A stretch of DNA of 64,000 nt. Origin: Flavivirga sp. 57AJ16. GTDB taxonomy: Bacteria; Bacteroidota; Bacteroidia; Flavobacteriales; Flavobacteriaceae. Every line of letters starts with the position of its first letter. The first letter of the stretch is position 1. Of the stretch, positions 23,170-32,441 are shown in pieces. The notes beneath the pieces were generated by a model. That model was not told the DNA's origin, ran no database searches, and saw only the letters and a program-made list of their open reading frames with translations. The stretch is taken from NCBI RefSeq assembly GCF_028736925.1, contig NZ_JAQZAT010000023.1, positions 1 to 64,000 on the forward strand, in the 5' to 3' direction. The translations under genes were made by a program, and so were the position numbers.

Positions 23170-24417
23170 ATGGATATCCCTTTAGAAAAGAAACGGTTTG
23201 ATAAGAAAAAGATAAGTATAGTGGTTGGAGTCCTCCTTTTGGTTGCATTAATCATTTTTGTAGCGGTATCCACAGGGGGAAGCTCAAAGCTAAATGTAGA
23301 TAAAGAGCGCATTTCTGTTAGTGAGATTAAAGAAGGTGTCTTTCAGGAAAATATCCCGGTTACTGGAAATGTATTGCCCATCACCACGATATATTTAGAT
23401 GCTCTTGAAGGCGGACGTGTAGATGAAATATTTGTAGAGGATGGGGCTATAATGAAGCAAGGCGAACCCATTCTCAGATTATCGAACACAGATTTAGAAT
23501 TGAGTTTGGTCAATCAAGAAACAGCGGTTTATAATTTATTGACTCAGATGCAAATCTCTCAAAATGCTGCCCGCCAAAATACCATTAACAAATTAACCAG
23601 AATGACCGATGTTGAGAATTCGCTTATAGAAGCAAATAGAATATATCAACTTAATAAAAAGTTATATGAGCAAAAGGCTATTGGACGTCAGGAGTTTCAA
23701 GAATCGGAGAATAATTATAACTACCAGAAACAACAAATGGAACTTGCTCAAGAAATTTTAAAGCAAGATAGCATCTCTACTAGACAAGAAGCCAGTCAAG
23801 CAGAAAGTTCATTTGCTAGAACCCAAAGCGCTTTAAAACTCATGCGAAAAAAGGTAGGGGACTTGGTCGTAAAAGCCCCTGTCGATGGCCAATTAACCTC
23901 ATTGGATGCCGAAATAGGGCAGTCTAAAAATAAGGGCGAACGCTTAGGGCAAATAGATGTTTTAAGCGGATTTAAAGTACGTGCAGATATTGACGAACAC
24001 TATATTTCCAGAATATATACAGGACAGCGCGGAACATTTTTTTTTAGTAGTAATAAGTACAGCTTGGTTATTAAAAAAGTGTTCACCCAAGTTACCAGTG
24101 GCAGATTTCAGGTCGATATGCTCTTTAAAGAAAAAGTAGAAGGAATTCGTCGTGGGCAATCATTACAGATACGTTTGGCCTTAAGTGAAGAAAAGCAGGC
24201 ACTTCTTGTTCCCAAAGGCGGTTTTTTTCAGCAAACGGGAGGCAATTGGATCTTTAAATTAAATGAAGATGGGACCACTGCCCATAGAGTGGATATTAGA
24301 CTTGGATCGGAAAACACAGAATATTATGAGGTATTAGAAGGACTGAAATCTGGTGATAAAGTTATAACATCGAGCTATGATAATTATGGCGATAAACAAG
24401 AATTGGTATTAAAATAA
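23170..24417 (+). CDS. HlyD/MacA-type periplasmic adaptor of the efflux system
   Basis: The product is 415 residues. One N-terminal membrane helix is about 16-33 (ISIVVGVLLLVALIIFVAVS). A lipoyl-like half-motif (GGRVDEIFVEDGAIMKQGEP) follows, then a coiled-coil hairpin of about 120 residues, the second lipoyl half (VVKAPVDGQLTSLDAEIGQ) and beta-barrel domains. It links inner-membrane ABC permeases to a TolC-like channel. First gene of a run of nine on the same strand, ending in an outer-membrane factor. The ATPase follows 13 bp later. Confidence 0.88.
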   Translation: MDIPLEKKRFDKKKISIVVGVLLLVALIIFVAVSTGGSSKLNVDKERISVSEIKEGVFQENIPVTGNVLPITTIYLDALEGGRVDEIFVEDGAIMKQGEPILRLSNTDLELSLVNQETAVYNLLTQMQISQNAARQNTINKLTRMTDVENSLIEANRIYQLNKKLYEQKAIGRQEFQESENNYNYQKQQMELAQEILKQDSISTRQEASQAESSFARTQSALKLMRKKVGDLVVKAPVDGQLTSLDAEIGQSKNKGERLGQIDVLSGFKVRADIDEHYISRIYTGQRGTFFFSSNKYSLVIKKVFTQVTSGRFQVDMLFKEKVEGIRRGQSLQIRLALSEEKQALLVPKGGFFQQTGGNWIFKLNEDGTTAHRVDIRLGSENTEYYEVLEGLKSGDKVITSSYDNYGDKQELVLK

Positions 24418-24430
24418 ACAGATACATATT

Positions 24431-25108
24431 ATGATTAAGATTAAAGATTTAGAAAAATATTATAAGACAGAAGAGCTACAAACCATTGCTTTAAACAAAT
24501 TGTCTTTTGAAGTCAAGCAAGGTGAGTTTATTGCTGTTATGGGACCATCTGGTTGTGGTAAATCTACGTTGCTTAATATTTTGGGAATGTTGGACGACTC
24601 TGATGGTGGTAGTTTTATTTTTAACGGAGAAGAGGTTATTAATTATAACGAACGTAAAAGGGCCAGCATCCGGAAGCATAATATCGGATTTGTATTTCAA
24701 AGTTTTAATTTGATAGATCAACTTACGGTTTTTGAAAATGTTGAGCTTCCTTTAATATATACCGGTGTAAAAAAAGCAGAACGTAAAAAAAAGGTAGAAG
24801 CTGTACTTGAAAAAATGCAGATTATGCACAGGCGAAAACATTTTCCGCAACAACTTTCTGGTGGGCAACAGCAAAGAGTCGCTGTTGCCAGAGCCGTAGT
24901 TAATGATCCTAAATTAATACTTGCCGATGAGCCTACAGGAAACCTGGATAGTAGTAATGGTAATGAGGTCATGGAATTGTTAACCGAATTAAATGACCAG
25001 GGCACGACTATAATTATGGTAACACATAGTGAACATGATGCCAAATACAGCCATCGTATTATTCGCATGTTGGATGGACAAAAAGTGACAGAGAATAGTT
25101 TAGTTTAA
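24431..25108 (+). CDS. ABC transporter ATPase (MacB/LolD type), canonical
   Basis: The product is 225 residues. It has Walker A GPSGCGKST, Q-loop FVFQSFNL, signature LSGGQQQRVAVARA, Walker B LILADEPTG, D-loop NLDS and H-loop VTHSEHD, so it is catalytically complete. Family members energise mechanotransmission-type exporters with FtsX permeases. It lies between the adaptor and the first permease and is the likely ATPase for several of the four downstream permeases. Confidence 0.9.
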   Translation: MIKIKDLEKYYKTEELQTIALNKLSFEVKQGEFIAVMGPSGCGKSTLLNILGMLDDSDGGSFIFNGEEVINYNERKRASIRKHNIGFVFQSFNLIDQLTVFENVELPLIYTGVKKAERKKKVEAVLEKMQIMHRRKHFPQQLSGGQQQRVAVARAVVNDPKLILADEPTGNLDSSNGNEVMELLTELNDQGTTIIMVTHSEHDAKYSHRIIRMLDGQKVTENSLV

Positions 25109-25120
25109 ATGCTTTAACAA

Positions 25121-27598
25121 ATGCTACGAAATTATTTTAAAATAACATTAAGGGTTTTTCTTAAGAATAGACTTTTCACAGCAATTAATGTACTGGGATT
25201 GGCTATAGGTATTACAGCATATATGCTAATTACCCAGTATGTGAACTTTGAGTCTAATTATGATAATTATCACCCGCAAGTAGATAATTTATACCGAGTA
25301 ACTTATAACCATACTTATGGTAGGAAAGACTTTGTAGGTGTTGCAGCTAATCACCCAGCGGTCGGCCCTGCTCTTAAGCAGGATTTTACCGAAGTAGAGA
25401 GTTTTGCGCGATTGGTAGAAAGGCCAATTGTTATGCGTAGAGCTTTTGTGCTCTCATATACTAGGAATAACGGAACAAGAATAAAATCGAATGTAAATGA
25501 TGATAAAGTATATTTTGCCGACAATGCATTTTTGAATATGTTTAGAGTGAATCTCTTAAAAGGAGATCCTGATGTGGCCTTAAAAGAGCCAAATTCTATT
25601 ATCATATCAGAGGAAGTTGCGAAACGATTTTTTGGGAATGAAGATCCTATAAATAAAAATTTAATTGCAAATAATAATATGCCTATAAAAATTTTGGGCG
25701 TATTTGAAAAACTTCCAGACAATACACATTTAAAGTTTGATATACTTGTTTCTTTCTCCACTTTAAGCCCAAATACGGACACAACTTGGGTTTGGCCTGA
25801 ATTTTATAATTACGTGCGCCTAAAACCTGGTACCGATCCTAAAGTACTTGAGAGTAAATTTCCTTCATTTACAAATAAATATTTGAGCGAGATTATGGAG
25901 GAATATAATTTTAAGACCAAGTTTGAATTACAACCCGTCAAAGACATTCACTTAAAATCTCACCTTCGAAATGAAATAGAAGCAAATGCTAGTGAAGGCA
26001 CCTTAAATTTTCTTAGAATAATAGGGCTCTTTGTGATACTTATCGCCTTAATAAATTTTATCAACCTATCTACCGCCAAATCTGTAGAACGTGCTATGGA
26101 GGTAGGTTTGAAAAAAGTAGTAGGTATTTCTAAAAAAGCTTTGATAGGACAATTTCTTTTTGAATCGGTAATAATTAATTTTTTAGCAACTCTTATTGCA
26201 ATCCTTTTAGTGAGCCTACTTATAAAACCATTTAATCAATTGGTAGGGCTAAATATATTATCAATGGATATGTGGCTAGACTATCACATTTGGATTCAAT
26301 TAATTGGATTAGTACTACTAGGTGGCATTTTAGCAGGTGCTTATCCTGCTTTTATACTTTCGGGTTTTAAGCCCATCCAAGTATTAAAAGGAAAATTTCA
26401 CCAATCCGGTCAAGGTGTTTTAATGCGAAAAATACTGGTTGTAGCACAGTTCTCTATATCTATTGCATTAATAGCAGGTACATTTATTGTAAATAGTCAG
26501 TTTTCGTTTATGCAAGACCAAGAGCTGGGATATGATGTAGAGCATAATCTTATTGTTAATGCGCCTACAATAATAGACACCACGATAACTCATAAAATGA
26601 TGGCATTTAAAAACGAGCTTTTGCGAAATCCGAAAATAAATAGTATTGCCACTACAGATGAAATACCAGGAAGAAAAATCACCAAATATAATACAGCTAG
26701 GCAACTTCATATAAGAAAAGGAGAAGGTGTTAGATGTAGCCAATTAAGCATAAATCATGATTTTTTAGAAACTTATAAGATTAAATTACTGACAGGTAGG
26801 AACTTTAGGTTAGCCGATAAATCCTTATATGATTATAATGGTTCTCAAGAAAAAGGAAAAGGTAAAATTATGATTAATAAAGCTGCGTCGAAAAAAATAG
26901 GATTTTTAACCATTGAAGAAGCCCTTGGCAAACAAATTATTGTTGATAGGGACGGTAAAGAGCATAGGGTTGAAATTATAGGGGTTATGGACGACTACCA
27001 TCAAGAATCTTTAAGAAATGATTTTGACCCCATTGTGTTCTTTTATTTTGACTTTTTTGCTTCGAGTTATTTAACCATTAACTTAAATACATCAGATATT
27101 CAGAGCACTATAGCCATTATAGAGAATAAGTTTGAAAGCTTTTTTCCATTAGACCCTTTCAACTATTTCTTTCTCGAAGAGCATTTTAACAAGCAGTATC
27201 AAGCAGATTTAAAATTCAGTAAAATATGTAATCTGTTTGCCATACTCGCCATATTTATTGCTACTCTAGGGTTGTTTGGATTAGGCTCATATATGGCCAT
27301 GCGAAGAACCAAAGAGCTTTGTGTTCGAAAAGTTTTAGGTGCCAGCAAACCACATGTATTGTTTTTGATCCCAAAAAGTTTATTGGTTTTGGTTTTTGTA
27401 TCAGGTTTAATAGCTATTCCTGTTACCCACTTTATAGCATCAGAATGGCTTACCAATTATGCGTTTCGAGTTAGCATGAATCTATGGATGTTTATTGCGC
27501 CCTTGTTATTGGTAACAGTTGTGGCGCTTATTTCGGTTTTACCAGAATCTTTAAGAGTGACTTTGGTTAAACCTGCCAATTATTTAAGGAATGAATAA
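25121..27598 (+). CDS. FtsX/MacB-type ABC permease 1
   Basis: The product is 825 residues. It begins MLRNYFKITLRVFLKNRLFT with a first helix, then a MacB-like periplasmic core domain. The first FtsX block of three helices follows from about residue 300 (FINLSTAKSVERAMEVGLKK), then another helix and periplasmic domain, and a C-terminal FtsX block (GLGSYMAMRRTKELCVRKVL). That gives the 8-TM double-FtsX layout usual for Bacteroidota. Substrate unknown; MacB relatives export peptides, lipoproteins or macrolides. Confidence 0.88.
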   Translation: MLRNYFKITLRVFLKNRLFTAINVLGLAIGITAYMLITQYVNFESNYDNYHPQVDNLYRVTYNHTYGRKDFVGVAANHPAVGPALKQDFTEVESFARLVERPIVMRRAFVLSYTRNNGTRIKSNVNDDKVYFADNAFLNMFRVNLLKGDPDVALKEPNSIIISEEVAKRFFGNEDPINKNLIANNNMPIKILGVFEKLPDNTHLKFDILVSFSTLSPNTDTTWVWPEFYNYVRLKPGTDPKVLESKFPSFTNKYLSEIMEEYNFKTKFELQPVKDIHLKSHLRNEIEANASEGTLNFLRIIGLFVILIALINFINLSTAKSVERAMEVGLKKVVGISKKALIGQFLFESVIINFLATLIAILLVSLLIKPFNQLVGLNILSMDMWLDYHIWIQLIGLVLLGGILAGAYPAFILSGFKPIQVLKGKFHQSGQGVLMRKILVVAQFSISIALIAGTFIVNSQFSFMQDQELGYDVEHNLIVNAPTIIDTTITHKMMAFKNELLRNPKINSIATTDEIPGRKITKYNTARQLHIRKGEGVRCSQLSINHDFLETYKIKLLTGRNFRLADKSLYDYNGSQEKGKGKIMINKAASKKIGFLTIEEALGKQIIVDRDGKEHRVEIIGVMDDYHQESLRNDFDPIVFFYFDFFASSYLTINLNTSDIQSTIAIIENKFESFFPLDPFNYFFLEEHFNKQYQADLKFSKICNLFAILAIFIATLGLFGLGSYMAMRRTKELCVRKVLGASKPHVLFLIPKSLLVLVFVSGLIAIPVTHFIASEWLTNYAFRVSMNLWMFIAPLLLVTVVALISVLPESLRVTLVKPANYLRNE

Positions 27599-27610
27599 AT
27601 TTTAATAGTT

Positions 27611-29989
27611 ATGATACGGAATTATTTTAAAATCGCGTGGCGAAATCTTAAAAAGAATAAGGTGTATTCTTTTATTAATATTTTTGGTTTGAGTGTTGGC
27701 ATGACTGCTTGTTTTCTAATTTTTTCATATGTAAACTTTGAATTAAGCTATGACAACTTTCATTTAAAGAAGGATCGTATTTTTAGGGTTGTTGCCGATA
27801 TTAAAACTCCAACAGAAACAATTAATGGGAAGGGACCGTCTTGGGCCGTTCCTCCCCACATAACTGAATTTCCTGAAGTTGCAGCTGCGGTTCGTGTTCT
27901 TAGTGATATTATACTTTTTAAAAAAGACAATTTAACGTTCAACGAAACAGAATCCTTGTGGGCAGATGCAGATTTTTTCACTGTTTTTGATTATAAATTG
28001 CTAAAAGGGAACCCGCTCACAGTTTTAAAAGAACCTTTTAGTATTGTGTTATCTGAAACTTCAGCAAAAAAATATTTCGGTGATAATGATCCTATTGGGC
28101 AGACCATTCTAATCACCGACGATGCTTTTCCATCAACGGTTACCGGTATTATGGAAGATATACCAGTAAACTCTCAAATACAGGGTGATGTAGTAATATC
28201 TATGACAACTATTACAAAAAAGTTTGCTGAAGGTGTAAATGATCAATGGGGCAATTATGGGCCTTTTGCCTACCTCTTACTTAAACCCGATACAAATGCA
28301 AAGCATCTTGAAAGTAAATTTCCAGCATTTCTTGAAAAGTGGAGTGGCAAAGAAATGAATAAATCACAAATGTTTCCAACACTTTTGTTAGAACCGTTAA
28401 AAGATGTTTACCTCAAATCAGATCGTGGAGGTTTTGTTACCGGAAATATTAAAAACGTATATGTTTTCTCAATAGTTGCTATGCTAATATTGCTAATTGC
28501 ATGTATGAACTTTATAAACCTTACAACAGCTAGATCTTCAGAACGGGCAAAAGAAGTAGGAATTAGAAAAGTAGTTGGGGCTGCAAAATCTCAATTGGCT
28601 AGACAATTTATTGGAGAATCTGTTTTAATTTGCCTTATCGCTTTTTTATTGACATTAGTCGTTACATCACTATTATTACCATCATTTAATCAATTAGCGG
28701 GGAAAACAATTAGCCAAGGAATTTTTGAGATTCCTCTTTACATACTATTACTTTTTTTGGCAGCTACTGGGATAGGGTTATTAGCAGGAATTTATCCAGC
28801 TTTAATACTTTCTTCATTTAAGCCAACCACAGTTTTAAAAGGGAGGTTTACTACTGGAGCAAAAGGCAATTTTTTACGAAAGGGTCTTGTGATATCGCAG
28901 TTTACTATTTCAATTGCATTAATTATTGGAACCATTGTAGTTTATTCACAAATGAGCTATATGAATAATCGTGATTTAGGGTTCAAAAAAGACCAGATTC
29001 TTGTTCTTGATACCAATAGCGATAAAAATAGGGATGTACTAAAACAGGCTACATCTAGTTTGTCAAATATTAAAAACGCCTCTTTGTCATCAAGTGTTCC
29101 AGGAACGGGCAATTTAATAGCATATTCAGAAATAGAAAATATAAAAGGGGATTTACAAGTAGCGAACCTTGATTTATATTTCGTAGATTTCGATTACATT
29201 TCTTTATTTAATATTCAATTAGCTGCTGGAAGACCTTTTTCGCGTGAATTTAAAACAGACACCACACAGGCAATGGTGCTTAATGAAGCCGCAGTAAAAA
29301 TGTTTGGATATAGTTCTCCAGAACAAGCTATAGGAAAACGTTTTAAACAATGGGGGCATGAAGGAAAAATCATTGGTGTTATTAAAGACTTTCATTTTCA
29401 GTCATTAAAAAAACCAATAAAGCCATTGAGCATGCGTATCAATCCAGATCGAGGTGATTATTTGTCCATAAATATCTCTACCTCTAATCTTGCTTCAACT
29501 ATGGCAGCTGTTGAAAATCAATGGGAAAAAATCATTCCAAACAAACCTTTTAGTTATTATTTTCTAGATGAGTTTTTTGGTCGCCAATACAAAAGCGAAG
29601 AACAATTTGGCAAATTGTTCTTAAATTTTGCCTTACTGGCAATTTTTCTATCCTGTCTAGGGCTGCTTGGTTTGGCTTCATATACTACAATACAGCGAAC
29701 TAAAGAAATAGGGATTCGTAAAATTATGGGTGCATCTGTATCTAGCATTTTAAATTTATTATCTCGTGATTTTTTAAAATTAGTGGCCATTTCTTTTTTC
29801 GTAGCCACACCTGTTTCTTGGTTTTTTATGCAAGAATGGTTAATGGATTTTGCCTATCGAACGACTGTCAGTTGGTGGGTGTTTCTTGCTGCTGGAGTTA
29901 TGGCTATGCTTATTGCTTTAATAACAGTAGGTTTTCAGGCTATTAAAGTAGCAATTTCAAATCCAGTAGATGCATTAAGAACAGAATAA
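27611..29989 (+). CDS. FtsX/MacB-type ABC permease 2
   Basis: The product is 792 residues with the same double-FtsX layout: N-terminal MIRNYFKIAWRNLKKNKVYS, first FtsX block NLTTARSSERAKEVGIRKVV and C-terminal block LASYTTIQRTKEIGIRKIMG. The opening DNA (AATTATTTTAAAATCGCGTG) recurs in permease 3, consistent with tandem duplication. It starts 12 bp after permease 1. Confidence 0.88.
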   Translation: MIRNYFKIAWRNLKKNKVYSFINIFGLSVGMTACFLIFSYVNFELSYDNFHLKKDRIFRVVADIKTPTETINGKGPSWAVPPHITEFPEVAAAVRVLSDIILFKKDNLTFNETESLWADADFFTVFDYKLLKGNPLTVLKEPFSIVLSETSAKKYFGDNDPIGQTILITDDAFPSTVTGIMEDIPVNSQIQGDVVISMTTITKKFAEGVNDQWGNYGPFAYLLLKPDTNAKHLESKFPAFLEKWSGKEMNKSQMFPTLLLEPLKDVYLKSDRGGFVTGNIKNVYVFSIVAMLILLIACMNFINLTTARSSERAKEVGIRKVVGAAKSQLARQFIGESVLICLIAFLLTLVVTSLLLPSFNQLAGKTISQGIFEIPLYILLLFLAATGIGLLAGIYPALILSSFKPTTVLKGRFTTGAKGNFLRKGLVISQFTISIALIIGTIVVYSQMSYMNNRDLGFKKDQILVLDTNSDKNRDVLKQATSSLSNIKNASLSSSVPGTGNLIAYSEIENIKGDLQVANLDLYFVDFDYISLFNIQLAAGRPFSREFKTDTTQAMVLNEAAVKMFGYSSPEQAIGKRFKQWGHEGKIIGVIKDFHFQSLKKPIKPLSMRINPDRGDYLSINISTSNLASTMAAVENQWEKIIPNKPFSYYFLDEFFGRQYKSEEQFGKLFLNFALLAIFLSCLGLLGLASYTTIQRTKEIGIRKIMGASVSSILNLLSRDFLKLVAISFFVATPVSWFFMQEWLMDFAYRTTVSWWVFLAAGVMAMLIALITVGFQAIKVAISNPVDALRTE

Positions 29990-30001
29990 ATATAAAACAT
30001 C

Positions 30002-32431
30002 ATGATCAAAAATTATTTTAAAATCGCGTGGCGTAATTTTAAAAAAGACAAGAGCTTTACATTTATTAACTTACTAGGCTTAGCGACAGGTTTTGCTATT
30101 ACACTACTTATCGTTCAGTATGTTAGGTTTGAGTTCAGTTATGAAAATACGCATGTAAATGCGGATAGACTAGTACGTTTAACCACCGATTATATGGATG
30201 GTGAGACTGTGGCAGAGCAAGATTGTGAAACTAATCCGCCTTTGGGACCTCTAGTAACTACAGAATTGCCAGAGGTCGAAAATTTTACTAGAGTTTATCC
30301 TTTGGGAGAGCCCACGGTTAATATCTCCATTGAAAATGAGCATTTTATATTAGATAAACTGTTTGCCGTAGATAATGCTTTTTTTGATATGTTCACTTGC
30401 CCTTTATTGTATGGTGTAAAAAAGGATATTTTTAAACAACCCAACCAAGCTGTTTTAACAGAGAGCACAGCGCTTAAATACTTTGGTAAAAAAGATGTTG
30501 TAGGCGAGATGCTGGAAATACCTCTATCGCAAGGATTGGTATTATTGAATATTGTTGGCGTAGTTGCAGATAGCCCCCCCAATACCCATTTAAAGTTTAA
30601 TATGCTTATTTCTTATCCTACCATGTTATCTGATAAGGCATTGCAAGGGGAGTATGGAGAAGAAGAAGATAATTGGGGCGGGAACAATACATTAACCTAC
30701 ATATTATTGGCTCCTAATGTAAATTATGATGATTTTACAACGTCATTTAAAGAGTTTAATAAACGTTTAAAGGAAGAAAAGGGTTTTAAAAAGGCAAGAT
30801 TTATTGGTCAAAAAATTGGTAAAATCCACCTATACTCACATAAAACTTTTGAAACCGAACCCAATGGGAAAGCTTCTTCGGTATTTTTCTTATTGGGCGT
30901 AGCGTTTTTGGTTATTATTAGTGCTTTTGTAAATTATATTAATCTGGCGACCTCTAAAGCTTTGGACAGGGCTAAAGAAGTTGGTATTCGAAAAGTGGTT
31001 GGGTCGACAAGGACACAGTTAAGAATTCAATTTTTGATTGAATCACTTCTTATTAATGTCGCTGCGGGAATCTTTGCCATAACTTTGATTTTAGTTTCAA
31101 AAACTAAATTTATTGAGGTGGCTGGATTGCCGGCAGATTTCAGCATTTTTGGAGCTGTGTTTTTTTGGATAATACTCGGCGCTTTTATTTTATTGGGTGT
31201 ATTGTTTTCAGGATTGTATCCTGCATTAGTGCTGTCTTCATTTAAACCATCCTCTGTATTAAAAGGAAAGTTTACACACTCAACACAAGGTGTGTTGTTT
31301 CGCAAATCTTTAGTCGTTTTTCAATTTTCAATGACTATTATTTTGCTCATTCAGATCTTTACCATTAATAAGCAATTAGAGTTTCTTCAAAATATAGATT
31401 TAGGTGTAAATACGAATCAAACGGTGGTTGTAAGTGCCCCTACTCAAAATACCGAACGTAAGAATTATAGCGTATTTAAACAAGAATTATTGGCAAATGC
31501 TTCAGTAAAATCGGTTGCGCTTTCAGGTTCTGTACCTGGGCAAATGGCAAGTCAAATGAGTACAACTACGGGAATCAACCTTTCAGAAATAATTGAAGAT
31601 CATAATTATAATTTTTATTTAACCACAATTGATGCCAATTATATCCCTGTAATGGGGATGACACTAATTGAAGGCAATAATTTTGACGAGACAAGCCATC
31701 CAGATAAGAGAGAGGTCATCGTTAACGAAGAAGCCATTCGTTTATGGGGAATTCCTGAAACCAAGGAGGCCATAGGTAGAAAGTTGAAGTTTTGGGGGAG
31801 TGAATGGACCATAAAAGGAGTGCTTAAAAATTATCATCAAGAATCGGCTAAATCTGCACATATACCAATTATTCATAGATATTTTGACCAGTTTCAGGGG
31901 TTTGCCAGTATTAAATTTAATAACACAGACCCTAAAGAACAAATTGCTCAAATAGAGGCTGTTTATAAATCTGTTTTTCCAACGGCCCCATTCTCATACT
32001 TTTTTATGGATAACGAATATGATAAACAGTATAAGGCCGATAAGCAATTTCAAGATGTGTTTAGTGTGCTTACGGGATTTGCCATTTTAATTGCTTGCTT
32101 AGGTTTATTTGGTTTAGCCTCATTTACCGTTTTAAAGCGGAAAAAAGAAATTGGTATTAGAAAAGTTATAGGGGCTAGTATATTAAACATTTTGGTGTTG
32201 CTCTCTAAAAACTTCATAAAAATGGTTTTTTTAGCAATGCTTATAGGTATCCCTATTACCTATTTAATAGCAACAAAATGGTTAGAAAATTTTGCTTTTC
32301 GAATAGAGCTAAACTGGTGGCTGTTTGTGCTCCCTATAGTTTTAATTATGGGATTGGTTGTGTTTTCAATTAGTATTAAAACGATTAATGCTGCTATTGT
32401 AAACCCCGTACAATCTTTAAAAGATGAATAA
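30002..32431 (+). CDS. FtsX/MacB-type ABC permease 3
   Basis: The product is 809 residues: N-terminal MIKNYFKIAWRNFKKDKSFT, FtsX block NLATSKALDRAKEVGIRKVV and C-terminal block LASFTVLKRKKEIGIRKVIG. The periplasmic domains diverge strongly from permeases 1, 2 and 4, so the paralogues may dimerise differently or handle different ligands. It starts 12 bp after permease 2. Confidence 0.88.
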   Translation: MIKNYFKIAWRNFKKDKSFTFINLLGLATGFAITLLIVQYVRFEFSYENTHVNADRLVRLTTDYMDGETVAEQDCETNPPLGPLVTTELPEVENFTRVYPLGEPTVNISIENEHFILDKLFAVDNAFFDMFTCPLLYGVKKDIFKQPNQAVLTESTALKYFGKKDVVGEMLEIPLSQGLVLLNIVGVVADSPPNTHLKFNMLISYPTMLSDKALQGEYGEEEDNWGGNNTLTYILLAPNVNYDDFTTSFKEFNKRLKEEKGFKKARFIGQKIGKIHLYSHKTFETEPNGKASSVFFLLGVAFLVIISAFVNYINLATSKALDRAKEVGIRKVVGSTRTQLRIQFLIESLLINVAAGIFAITLILVSKTKFIEVAGLPADFSIFGAVFFWIILGAFILLGVLFSGLYPALVLSSFKPSSVLKGKFTHSTQGVLFRKSLVVFQFSMTIILLIQIFTINKQLEFLQNIDLGVNTNQTVVVSAPTQNTERKNYSVFKQELLANASVKSVALSGSVPGQMASQMSTTTGINLSEIIEDHNYNFYLTTIDANYIPVMGMTLIEGNNFDETSHPDKREVIVNEEAIRLWGIPETKEAIGRKLKFWGSEWTIKGVLKNYHQESAKSAHIPIIHRYFDQFQGFASIKFNNTDPKEQIAQIEAVYKSVFPTAPFSYFFMDNEYDKQYKADKQFQDVFSVLTGFAILIACLGLFGLASFTVLKRKKEIGIRKVIGASILNILVLLSKNFIKMVFLAMLIGIPITYLIATKWLENFAFRIELNWWLFVLPIVLIMGLVVFSISIKTINAAIVNPVQSLKDE

Positions 32432-32441
32432 ATAAAAGATT